Shown: positions 31,574 to 39,789 of the stretch, one piece after another | Position numbering within the stretch: the stretch's first letter is position 1 | Layout: every line of letters begins with the position of its first letter | Assembly: GCF_040833975.1 (NCBI RefSeq) | Contig: NZ_CP162130.1 | Coordinates: 620,001 to 684,000, forward strand | Direction: 5' to 3' | Length of the DNA stretch: 64,000 bases | DNA from: Leptospira sp. WS92.C1 | Lineage (GTDB): Bacteria; Spirochaetota; Leptospiria; Leptospirales; Leptospiraceae | Notes under the pieces: model-generated | The model's input: only the letters and a program-made list of their open reading frames with translations | The model's database searches: none | What the model was told of the DNA's origin: nothing | Translations under genes and position numbers: made by a program

Positions 31574-32273
31574 CTTTAACGGATCGAAATCAAAGTTTAC
31601 TTTGTGACATTATTGTGTCTAAATTGTGATGTTTCTGAAAAACAAGAATCACAAGGGGTCTTTGTCGTCAAGTGCCATTAGTGGGGTATCTTAGTCAAGA
31701 TAGATCCATTTATGTAAGGAATTAAATACATTCATACCCTTGAAATGAATGTATTTCTTTAGAAATATACTGTATCCACAGGTTGGATTGGAGGAAATGT
31801 CTGCCTTTGAGCACCGTTTGTGAATTTTTGGGATTGGTTCTCAATGGAATTTCTTGAATAGGGCGATTTGTTTTCAATCTTAACTTTCCGGTTTGAATTT
31901 TTTAGAATGAATTCTGCCAAAATTGCAGATTGTTTTTAGGTAATTGAGCGTTGATTTTGAGTTTGAAGTGGAATTAATGTTTTTTTTAAACCACTAGGCT
32001 TTTTCTAAAACAACCTTCGGCCGGATCTGTGATACTTTCCGTTCGCCTTTTCTGTTTTTGAATTTGTTGTTGCGACACTGAGGGAGGGCCAAGCTTCCCA
32101 TAATTTCTAGTCTTTTGTATGGGTAAAAGCATTCCGGGGCTAGACACTGTGAACAGGAGTGATTTTAAAAAACGAAGATTGTTTTTAATTTAGGTATGTT
32201 TCGACGGAATCTTTTCTTTGTTAGAAGGAGATTCAAGTCTTACATTGCTGAAGAATGTGATTTTGGCTTGGTT
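31574..32273. other. Long intergenic region upstream of the efflux operon, with a hairpin
   Basis: Seven hundred bases without a supported gene. An exact 12-bp inverted repeat, AAATACATTCAT at 31724-31735 and ATGAATGTATTT at 31745-31756, lies about 150 bases upstream of the TolC-type gene. The remainder is AT-rich with no frame of protein-like character. The promoter of the operon should lie here. Confidence 0.5.
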
Positions 32274-32795
32274 TTAGTAGATAGAATGCTCTATCGTCGT
32301 CCGAAGCGGGTTTGGATTAAACTCGATCCTTCGAGTGATGCTGTTTTTGGTGAGATCGAGGTGCCAGATATAACTGTAAATATTGTGGAAGGTTGGACAT
32401 CCCACATTCAAGGTTTGCTCGATAGAATCCCCGACTTCGGAATCGTCCAGCCACAACAGATAATTCACCATAAAACAACGGGAAACACCGTGAGCAGCCG
32501 AAATTGCACCGAGAATCGCCCAAGCACCGGTATTGATTCTCATATTGACCCGGACCATTCCCTGCGGTTTTTGATACAAGGTTTTTCCGGCCTTGGAATT
32601 GATTCTCCTTTGGGACAACATCAATTTCTGATATCGTTTCAACAAAGGTAGAATTCGTTTCGGAAGCGCTTTTCTTTGTTCCAAGGTCAATGCGTTGAAA
32701 TACGATTCCGGAAACAGAATGGTCTCGACCCTGGTTCCGGATTCGACCAAAGCCGATTGAATCTTTTGCTCCGTATGTAAATAAATCTTTCCCAT
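32274..32795 (-). CDS. DUF1564-family protein
   Basis: A 173-residue protein of the DUF1564 family, known to me mainly from Leptospira, often in many copies. Recognisable segments are LFPESYFNALTLEQRKALPK (start of the domain), RYQKLMLSQRRINSKAGKTL, the GAWAILGAISAAHGVSRCFM core, and the C-terminal HLDLTKNSITRRIEFNPNPL. The VSRCFMVNYLLWLD segment looks like a helix-turn-helix, which suggests DNA binding; function is unknown. The frame is open upstream to 32894, but that extension reads like non-coding sequence, so the ATG at 32795 is preferred. Confidence 0.75.
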   Translation of the reverse strand: MGKIYLHTEQKIQSALVESGTRVETILFPESYFNALTLEQRKALPKRILPLLKRYQKLMLSQRRINSKAGKTLYQKPQGMVRVNMRINTGAWAILGAISAAHGVSRCFMVNYLLWLDDSEVGDSIEQTLNVGCPTFHNIYSYIWHLDLTKNSITRRIEFNPNPLRTTIEHSIY

Positions 32796-33098
32796 ACTCA
32801 GATACGGTTCCCGACAAACGCGGCGAGAGCTCGACCGGAGGAAAAAAATTGTTAGAATGAAAAAAATAGACCCGCAAGAAAGGATGATGAACATCCGGAT
32901 GTTTCAATTTACCGGAATTTTTTAAAAATACATTAAAAAATTTTAAAGTATTTTTTATGCTGAACTTAATTTTATTTTTCCAAACGACATACTGATACGG
33001 ATAGAGAATTGTTTCGGAATTTACTTATCAGGTTGAATTCTGAAATGAACGAAATTGTATTTTACGATCGATGAAATGATGTTTGTAAAAAAAGAAAT

Positions 33099-33812
33099 TC
33101 AACCCGTTTTTGCGATCGCTTGGACCGGATCGGATACGTGTCTGATGTCCATTCCCGTATTCAAACGAACCAATTCTTCAGCGATATTAACCGCGTAATC
33201 TCCAGTCCTTTCCAAACAAAGAATGAGACGATACACATCCGCGAATTGATTTTTATCCAGTCTGGGATCCATTACGAATTTCAGGAACGCCGACTGACAG
33301 AGGTTGTTGATCTCTTCTTCCACAGAATGAACGCTTCCGTAAAAACGATTTTTCTCTTCGACCAAGGATTCCACAGCCATACCGACGATCGTGATGACCC
33401 TTGATAAAAGTTTATTTAGGATTTCCTCGTCGCAAAAAAATCTCTGAGGTATCAAACCTCTGCGAAAACATTTTGCGCAGTTGACGATTTGATCTCCCAT
33501 TCTTTCCAAGTTTCTTGTGATCCGAATCGCGGAGAGGGCGAAACGGAGAGGATCCCGTTTTAGGACGACTTCTCCGTCGACCTGATCCATTCCCATCGAG
33601 TTTCGGTTTGCAACTGCTTCCAAGATCGCGTTTTGAGAAAGATTATCGTTTTGTTTTTCGAGATTGTCGATGAGATCATCTCGATCAATTAGCTTTCTTG
33701 CAAGTTCGCTGTTATCCTGTTCCAAGGCATCGTCAAGTAATAAGACCTGTTCGAGGCAAAGCTCGGCCATACTGTAGAGATTTTTGCGGAGAAAGTCAAA
33801 CTTGGAGGACAT
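33099..33812 (-). CDS. phoU: Phosphate signalling protein PhoU
   Basis: A 237-residue PhoU homologue made of two three-helix bundles. It includes the ENLEKQN-like first helix, the [19 protein letters not shown] motif (ExxGD metal-binding signature) and the second [20 protein letters not shown] motif. PhoU links phosphate supply to the Pst transporter and PhoR kinase, but neither pst nor pho genes are adjacent here, so this copy stands alone. Polyphosphate kinase lies 13 kb away, which may be only coincidental. Confidence 0.93.
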   Translation of the reverse strand: MSSKFDFLRKNLYSMAELCLEQVLLLDDALEQDNSELARKLIDRDDLIDNLEKQNDNLSQNAILEAVANRNSMGMDQVDGEVVLKRDPLRFALSAIRITRNLERMGDQIVNCAKCFRRGLIPQRFFCDEEILNKLLSRVITIVGMAVESLVEEKNRFYGSVHSVEEEINNLCQSAFLKFVMDPRLDKNQFADVYRLILCLERTGDYAVNIAEELVRLNTGMDIRHVSDPVQAIAKTG

Positions 33813-33920
33813 ACGAGTTCTTTAGACCTGTAGATTCGATAACAAGGTTCCGAGTCGGGTTTGTCACGGAAAATGGATCAAGTTTCAGGTACAGAGATCG
33901 TTCTGAAAAAATCCATTTGG

Positions 33921-34355
33921 TCAAGAAGTTTTTCTTTTGAGCAAAATCTTGTCTCCGATTTCCTGGATCTTAGAAATTGGAATTTTTTTTCTTTCTTTGG
34001 AAAGAGGATTGAGAGAGGTTTTGACCATAAGGGATTCTAATTTTCCGTTTTTGACGGTGACTTCTTCCACGGTTCCTTCTTCGGATCCATCGCTGTTCAG
34101 AACCTTGAGTCCTTTGTATTTTTCAAAAGGAATCGTATTGAGAATGATCGCGTCCACACCAAAGGTTCGAACATAGTCGATACCGATGAAAAGATCCGGC
34201 TTCATAAAACCTTGGTCGATCGTGACTCCCGTAATTCTTTTTTCCATCCGATCGATATGCAGTTTTACGACCACTCCTAAAATCTGACCTTCCGGATCGA
34301 TTGCCTCCTTGCCCAGGATGTCGTCCGAGGTGATTTTGCTATCTTCGTTTTGCAT
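33921..34355 (-). CDS. PRC-barrel domain protein
   Basis: A 144-residue soluble protein with two PRC-barrel-like halves (SDDILGKEAIDPEGQILGVV, then GLKVLNSDGSEEGTVEEVTV). PRC-barrels are small adaptor beta-barrels found in RNA processing (RimM) and photosynthetic reaction centres. It is cotranscribed with the preceding gene, overlapping it by 17 bases. The product is likely cytoplasmic and of unknown role. Confidence 0.8.
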   Translation of the reverse strand: MQNEDSKITSDDILGKEAIDPEGQILGVVVKLHIDRMEKRITGVTIDQGFMKPDLFIGIDYVRTFGVDAIILNTIPFEKYKGLKVLNSDGSEEGTVEEVTVKNGKLESLMVKTSLNPLSKERKKIPISKIQEIGDKILLKRKTS

Positions 34356-34788
34356 AATCTTTTTTTAATAATATGTTTTTTAGAGAAGTTTCGATATCTT
34401 GCGGATAAAATTCGATCTTGGGTGAGAATGGAAATTTTTTGACCCAGAATCGGATCAGCTTCCAGGTTCCGGGAGATACCTGGATGGAAGAAACGCTTCC
34501 GAGTAATCTCGCATTTTTGTCATATACTCGTTTTCCGAGAAGGTTGCTTGGAGGATCGATCTTTAAGAGAAGTCTGTCCTTGGAATCGGGTTTGAGATGT
34601 TCTTTGGAAAAATAGATTCTACGAAATCGTTTGAGCACTATAATGCCGGCAAGATTTCCGGAGAGAAACCGTATATCGATCAATCTTCCGGAGTTCTCTC
34701 CGGATTTGGAGAGAACGTTTTTTCCGAGAGAGGTCCAGAAACTTTTGGATTCCTTGACCTCTTTTTCCTTATCTGCAAATAGAATCAT
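34339..34788 (-). CDS. Second PRC-barrel-like protein
   Basis: A 149-residue protein related in outline to its downstream neighbour: SGRLIDIRFLSGNLAGIIVL and LLGKRVYDKNARLLGSVSSI read as two PRC-barrel-like halves, with a basic C-terminus. The similarity is weaker than for the neighbouring gene. The 17-base overlap with it suggests coupled translation and a joint function. I see no catalytic motif. Confidence 0.6.
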   Translation of the reverse strand: MILFADKEKEVKESKSFWTSLGKNVLSKSGENSGRLIDIRFLSGNLAGIIVLKRFRRIYFSKEHLKPDSKDRLLLKIDPPSNLLGKRVYDKNARLLGSVSSIQVSPGTWKLIRFWVKKFPFSPKIEFYPQDIETSLKNILLKKDYAKRR

Positions 34789-34836
34789 CGATTCTAGAAT
34801 TCATAAAAATTCTAAAGAATCCAATTCTTTTTGTAT

Positions 34837-35259
34837 TTAGACGGTTCCGGATTTATGAAGAATTTGCCAGAGAAGACAGAGAAAACTTCCGTATTGAATT
34901 AAGAATCCGGTGAAGCGAACGTTAACGGCAAGAGCAGAACCGGAACTAAGATGAGCCGTGGTTTGCAGGATTCTCGCAACAAGAATGACTTCGCATACCA
35001 GTGCAAAGGTGGAATCCAATACTCCCGCAAACGATCCAATGAGAACCAAGGTTGCAAACAAAGGAAGGTTTTCGATACAGTTGACGTGAGCCCGATTGAG
35101 TCTCCAATAGAAGTCGCTTCCGTGTTGGATTCCCCCGGGAAATTCGTTCGATTTTTTTTCGCCTTTTAATACCTTAAAGGATCGAATGCTGACTACCCAA
35201 AGACCCAGTAAAATCGTCCATAGAACGAAACCTAATAACGCAATGATTGCCGGATTCAT
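34837..35259 (-). CDS. MAPEG-family membrane protein
   Basis: A 140-residue integral membrane protein with four predicted helices, matching MAPEG (membrane-associated proteins in eicosanoid and glutathione metabolism). The signature region [20 protein letters not shown] (RxxxNxxE-like) and the C-terminal [20 protein letters not shown] are present. Bacterial relatives are mostly uncharacterised glutathione-transferase-like enzymes. The ATG at 35259 follows GGAGA, and an upstream ATG in frame at 35283 lacks a ribosome site. Confidence 0.85.
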   Translation of the reverse strand: MNPAIIALLGFVLWTILLGLWVVSIRSFKVLKGEKKSNEFPGGIQHGSDFYWRLNRAHVNCIENLPLFATLVLIGSFAGVLDSTFALVCEVILVARILQTTAHLSSGSALAVNVRFTGFLIQYGSFLCLLWQILHKSGTV

Positions 35260-35395
35260 AAATTCTCCACTGATTGTTTTCAAAGAGTAGAAATCAAATT
35301 AGGCTTTGATTGCAAGCCGGATTTTGTTGGAAAAACTCGAATCGGAAAGAATGGTTTAGGAATCAAATGAATTTCTGAATCCGTTCGGTTTGATT

Positions 35396-36619
35396 TCAAT
35401 CTCCGTCCGAGTTGGACGGCAACGCGTTGGCCCCGAGGATTCCGATCAATTCGGTAGCGTAGATGACTCTCAACTCTCTAAGGCGAAGATAGATCTCGGT
35501 ATTTACAAACGTTAAGTTTCCGGCGAGATCGTTTTCCAAAGTCGAGGAGACATCGATTCTCCCTTGGATTCTGCTTTTGATCGTGGAAATCTTGTCTTTG
35601 ATTCTAAGATCAAGAGATGTGTTTTGAAGTTGGACTAAATAACTGAGGGACCTGGATTCCGTGTCACCGGGATTTCCGAGATACACGAGTTCGATTCCTT
35701 CCACGGAAGAAAGCAGGTCTTGATACGAGTTCTTGCTGTAAACGGATTCCAACTTTGCTGGAAACTGAGTCGGACCCGCAAGTGTCAGACCCGCGGGAAC
35801 TCCTACTCGAACGTCTTGGTTTATATAGACGAGCTGAACCATTCCGTTGATAAACGAATCGACCGCGTCCTTGATCCCACCGAACACACCCGAACCGGAA
35901 GATAAATTGCCGGAAAAGTTTCCGGTCGCGGGAGCCCATGCCGCATAGAGACGTTGGGAATCTCTGTGAATCACGTCCGCAAGAGCTTCAATATATGCTA
36001 AACTTCTAATGCTTCCCGCGTTTTCTCCGTCAACGATCGCAATCGCATCGGTCCCGGTTCCGGAGTCGTAGAGAAAGTATTCCAGTGTTTCGAATCCTCT
36101 TCTGGGAATCGTAAACGTATCCACGCTAGTCGGAGTCAGGATACTCGCTCCCGCTACGATCGCCTCCAAATCGCCCGCATCCGGACGAAAATTTTCTCCT
36201 AAGATATATCCATCCAATCGATGAAAGTAATTGGAAGGAATGTAAGACCGGCTGATATAAAAAACCTCCGCACGTTTGAAGATTTTTCGAGCAGCGCTCC
36301 ATTTGTTTCGAAGATCGTTTAGGTTTGCGGTGCCTTGCGCGGTTTTGTATGCGGAGGCGCTCGTTTTCAAATCATTGGCCGCGGATACCAATTGACTCAA
36401 TTGGGAAAGGGCGACTCGGTTTGCAGTGTATGTTAAAAATTCCCCCGTACTCGCGTTTGCAAAGAGGGCGATCCAAAAGGTTTCGGCACTTGTGATCTTT
36501 CCCAAATCCTCGCAACGGATTCCGGGAATGACGATGACTAACGTCAAGACGAGGATCTTGATTTTTTTGGCGGCGACCGAAGGCGAAAATCGTAAATTAG
36601 AAAAGAATGAAGTTCTCAT
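35396..36619 (-). CDS. Second imelysin-type lipoprotein, without the GxHxxE histidine
   Basis: A 407-residue predicted lipoprotein (lipobox GIRC, Cys36) of the imelysin (M75-like, insulin-cleaving/iron-regulated) fold. KWSAARKIFKRAEVFYISRS and FHRLDGYILGENFRPDAGDL are typical, and RRGFETLEYFLYD marks the usual GxHxxE position. Here it reads G-F-E-T-L-E, so the His normally binding iron is replaced. Imelysin-like proteins bind iron or haem at the cell surface. It is last in the iron locus and overlaps the oxidoreductase gene by four bases. Confidence 0.8.
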   Translation of the reverse strand: MRTSFFSNLRFSPSVAAKKIKILVLTLVIVIPGIRCEDLGKITSAETFWIALFANASTGEFLTYTANRVALSQLSQLVSAANDLKTSASAYKTAQGTANLNDLRNKWSAARKIFKRAEVFYISRSYIPSNYFHRLDGYILGENFRPDAGDLEAIVAGASILTPTSVDTFTIPRRGFETLEYFLYDSGTGTDAIAIVDGENAGSIRSLAYIEALADVIHRDSQRLYAAWAPATGNFSGNLSSGSGVFGGIKDAVDSFINGMVQLVYINQDVRVGVPAGLTLAGPTQFPAKLESVYSKNSYQDLLSSVEGIELVYLGNPGDTESRSLSYLVQLQNTSLDLRIKDKISTIKSRIQGRIDVSSTLENDLAGNLTFVNTEIYLRLRELRVIYATELIGILGANALPSNSDGD

Positions 36620-38169
36620 AAAGACTCCAAAAAACGAATCAGTTTGTTGCGATCCGTTTGCGGAAGATTGATAAATTTATTTTTGGAAGCGAGGGCCTCT
36701 CCTCCGTGCCAGAGAACGGCTTCCTTGTGTCCGCGGGCTCGTCCGTCGTGAAGCAGGTGATTATGTCCGTTTACTCTTTGGATCAAACCGGTTCCCCAAA
36801 GAGGAGGGGTTCTCCATTCCGTACCGGAGGCTTCGAAATCCTCGCGGTTGTCCGCGAGAGAGGGGCCCATATCGTGAAGCAATAAATCCGTATACGGTTT
36901 GATATGTTGAAACGATACTTCCGGAAATCCTTCCAGATATCCGGTAAAGATATACGGTTTGTGACAGGAGTCGCATCCGATTTCGGAAAAAAGTTCTTTT
37001 CCGCGAATGACGTCCGCGTGTGTCCAATCTCTTCTTCCCGGAGTTCCGACCAATTTGGTGTAAAGGGTCACGAGGTCCGCGGTACGTTTCGAAATTTCGG
37101 TTCCTTCCGGAGTTCCGTTGTTACCCGGAGTGGAAGCAAAACAAGCCGTTTGCGCTCCCACACAGTTTTGATTTGGAAATAGAGGACTGGTGATTCCGAT
37201 ATCCCCCAAAAACGCGCCTTGGTTTTGTTGATTCAGGTTTGGTTCGTTTGCCTTCCACCCAAAACGGCCGAGAACTTTTTTTTGCAGTTTTGCATCCCAA
37301 ACTGCATTCGGTTTTCCTGATATTCCGTCGCCATCGGCGTCGTTTTCGTCCGCAAAGGAAAAAATCGTGGTCTCAGGAATCGCTTCTAAAAGTCCGAGTC
37401 CCGGAATCATCGGAGAGGTTCGAGGAGATTGGCTGAAAGAAGGGGGAGTTCCCAAGGTCGCGTCCCATGTGATCGTAAAGGTTGGAACACGAAGAGAATA
37501 CGGTTCTCCGTCCGGAAATGCGTCCGGTTGTTCTACGAAAGTTACCGTTGTGATTCCCTCGGAAGGAACCGCGGGATAGTTTGTAGGATCTGCAACAATT
37601 CCGGCAATCCCATGGTCGTTGATCTGCAATCCGTAGTGATCCAGTCCGACCGGTCCGCCCGTGATCGGATCTTTTAGACCGGGCTTGCTGACCCGGATGA
37701 GCATCGTGGCAAAGTCAGTACTGCCGCTTGCTGGGGGAGTTCCTCTTCCGTCTTTTACGTGACAGCCGTTGCAGGAGTTGTTGTTAAAAACCGGACCCAA
37801 ACCGGTGGACGCAGAGTTTCCGGGTTGCACCCAGTTTCGATTGAAGAATGCGTTTCCGCCCTGAAATTCTATGTTTCCTCCGTCTCTCAGATTGGAGGAG
37901 ACAAGGTCGAATGCGTTTACGGTTGAATCAAAGGTAGTCGTCCATCCTCCCGAGTATTGTTCGCCGGGATCCTGGTTTTGCAGATAAAAAAGAATGAAAG
38001 CGGTTTCCAAATTTTGATTCTTCTTTTTAGAAGAATCAAACGGGTTGTCGCCACAGCCTTGGAAAAGAACAAAAAGGGCGCCTATTAGGAGCCCCTTGAG
38101 TATATTAGAATTTACTGAAACGCCAGAGAAGGATTTTGTCCGCTCCGGATCTATATTTTTGTTTTTCAT
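36616..38169 (-). CDS. Di-haem oxidoreductase (DHOR/DUF1111) lipoprotein
   Basis: A 517-residue lipoprotein (lipobox FQGC). Two haem-c sites are present: CNGCH at residues 133-137 and CDSCH at 399-403. The remaining sequence (VNAFDLVSSNLRDGGNIEFQ; PRTSPMIPGLGLLEAIPETT; ASGTEWRTPPLWGTGLIQRV) matches the DUF1111/di-haem oxidoreductase family, often called thiol oxidoreductases. Such genes frequently accompany imelysin genes, which suggests reduction or oxidation of iron at the cell surface. It sits 43 bases downstream of lruB. Confidence 0.9.
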   Translation of the reverse strand: MKNKNIDPERTKSFSGVSVNSNILKGLLIGALFVLFQGCGDNPFDSSKKKNQNLETAFILFYLQNQDPGEQYSGGWTTTFDSTVNAFDLVSSNLRDGGNIEFQGGNAFFNRNWVQPGNSASTGLGPVFNNNSCNGCHVKDGRGTPPASGSTDFATMLIRVSKPGLKDPITGGPVGLDHYGLQINDHGIAGIVADPTNYPAVPSEGITTVTFVEQPDAFPDGEPYSLRVPTFTITWDATLGTPPSFSQSPRTSPMIPGLGLLEAIPETTIFSFADENDADGDGISGKPNAVWDAKLQKKVLGRFGWKANEPNLNQQNQGAFLGDIGITSPLFPNQNCVGAQTACFASTPGNNGTPEGTEISKRTADLVTLYTKLVGTPGRRDWTHADVIRGKELFSEIGCDSCHKPYIFTGYLEGFPEVSFQHIKPYTDLLLHDMGPSLADNREDFEASGTEWRTPPLWGTGLIQRVNGHNHLLHDGRARGHKEAVLWHGGEALASKNKFINLPQTDRNKLIRFLESL

Positions 38170-38212
38170 AAACGTTCATCATTTTTTTTATTTAATTTGT
38201 TTTGGCTTACTA

Positions 38213-39481
38213 TCAGATCGAAAAGTCGGTGATCGCTACACCAACCGCTTTTGCAGCCTCGGTAACGGTTTTTTTCATCGTGTCTCCGATTAAAAATTGG
38301 GTATTGAATAGAATCTGATATTCGGAAATCTGAGTAGGAGTTCCCGCGTTTTTGATGATTTGATCGTAACGTTCCGTCATGGATCCGGGCGGACAAGAAG
38401 TTGTGTAGTTCGGATCAGCGACTTGTTCCGGAAGGTTGAGACAGAATGCGTCTCTTGCTTGAACCAATTGGGGACCCATCGGAGGAGCTGTGATCGCTCC
38501 GAAAAGACTGGCAAGCCCCGGTCCTGTGGAGGTCGGCGCGCCTTTTACGAGTTCATAAGATCCGGTCCAAATGTTCAAGACCCCTTGCGCATCGTAGTAA
38601 AAATCGGCTTTGGTTGTGTCGCTAAAACAAGAATGTTCCTCTTCTTGATCTCCGGCAAAGGTTCCTGTAAGTCTTTCTCCACCCCATTCGCCTGCGATGA
38701 ATTTTCCGAGGCCTTGGTAGATGGAAGTGATCGCCGCATCCGGATCGGCTTTCATTGCTACGGAATAAGCGGTTCCTTCCGTATATTGGTCACGAACGAG
38801 TTTGAGTTGGAGAACAAGGCCGCTTGTGATTGCGACAAGATATCCTTTTTTCGCGAAAACGTTTGCCGAAGTTGCAACTCCGGAAGCATTTTCATTTCCT
38901 GCGCCAGTATCTGAACCCCAGAGGATGTATTCGATTGCGTGCCAACCGACGGTGATGGATTTTTCCGGATCAGCTTCAGCTCCACCGGTTCCGTTAGCGG
39001 CTAAAATATCAGCGTAATTATTTGCTCCGCCGTAGTTATCAATTGCTGTTTCGTCTAACGGCCAAGCGTTGATCAGTCCTTCGCATTCTTCCGCTCCGGA
39101 TCCATTTACACCGGCTCCACAACCCAGAACCGTACTGTTGTCGATCGGTCCGTTTGAAAAACGAAATCCTTCCGTGATTAAATAAGAGGCACGAGCTTTG
39201 ACATACAGATTTTTTAAATTCGTATGATTTGCAGCAGAGTTTGTATAAGCAATTACCGCAGCTTCCAAAGCAACTGCATCTTGATAACTTTTGTCGTAAG
39301 ATTCGTAACCGAGCGCGAGATAGCGATCGACTACTTGGGCTTTGGTTGCAGTTGGGATACTTCCTATGATAGCGAAGATGGTCATATCATTCCCATTTTT
39401 TTCTTTCGGTTTACAGTTTGTCAAAACGAGAAACGCCGAAATTGTGAAAAGGGTAACAAAGGTGATTTTTTTGAGATTCAT
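38213..39481 (-). CDS. lruB: LruB, imelysin-type iron-regulated lipoprotein
   Basis: A 422-residue lipoprotein (lipobox VLTNC, Cys23) of the imelysin family. The core GWHAIEYILWG (residues 179-189) has the GxHxxE metal-binding motif, and the AVIAYTNSAANHTNLKNLYV and FIAGEWGGERLTG regions also fit. It resembles the leptospiral uveitis-associated antigen LruB, and its position downstream of a TonB receptor and upstream of a di-haem oxidoreductase and a second imelysin agrees with that. The gene name is by recognition of this set and not by alignment. A Fur-like motif lies about 85 bases upstream. Confidence 0.82.
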   Translation of the reverse strand: MNLKKITFVTLFTISAFLVLTNCKPKEKNGNDMTIFAIIGSIPTATKAQVVDRYLALGYESYDKSYQDAVALEAAVIAYTNSAANHTNLKNLYVKARASYLITEGFRFSNGPIDNSTVLGCGAGVNGSGAEECEGLINAWPLDETAIDNYGGANNYADILAANGTGGAEADPEKSITVGWHAIEYILWGSDTGAGNENASGVATSANVFAKKGYLVAITSGLVLQLKLVRDQYTEGTAYSVAMKADPDAAITSIYQGLGKFIAGEWGGERLTGTFAGDQEEEHSCFSDTTKADFYYDAQGVLNIWTGSYELVKGAPTSTGPGLASLFGAITAPPMGPQLVQARDAFCLNLPEQVADPNYTTSCPPGSMTERYDQIIKNAGTPTQISEYQILFNTQFLIGDTMKKTVTEAAKAVGVAITDFSI

Positions 39482-39535
39482 GAGATTTTCCTGAGAGTTG
39501 TTGAAAAAGGTCCCGGAGGAAGGCAGGAGCCGACC

Positions 39536-39590
<55 letters not shown>

Positions 39591-39633
39591 CGTTCTTTTT
39601 CGTCAATCGAAAATCCTTGGATAGGTTGAAAAT

Positions 39634-39742
39634 GCGGGAACTCCCGCAAAAATTTCTGAAATCGGGGAGTTCCCACAGTTTTTCCAGGGGGGCTTGACAC
39701 CGAACACGGCCGATTCCTCCTTCAAAAAGTAGGAACTCTCAC
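39634..39742. repeat. GTGGGAACTCCCAC-type repeats between lruB and the receptor gene
   Basis: Three copies: GCGGGAACTCCCGC (39634-39647), GGGGAGTTCCCAC (39664-39676) and GTAGGAACTCTCAC (39729-39742). They fall in the 309-base gap downstream of the receptor gene, which carries no other gene. Confidence 0.65.
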
Positions 39743-39789
39743 AATTTGGGTTCACGGAAGATCGATTTTCCGCCAAAAGAGAATCCATT

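Noticed and set aside
32196..32651. Rightward frame opposite the DUF1564 gene
   Set aside because: The leftward frame matches DUF1564, so this one is its shadow.
32317..32907. Alternative leftward frame over the DUF1564 gene
   Set aside because: Different frame of the same region without family resemblance.
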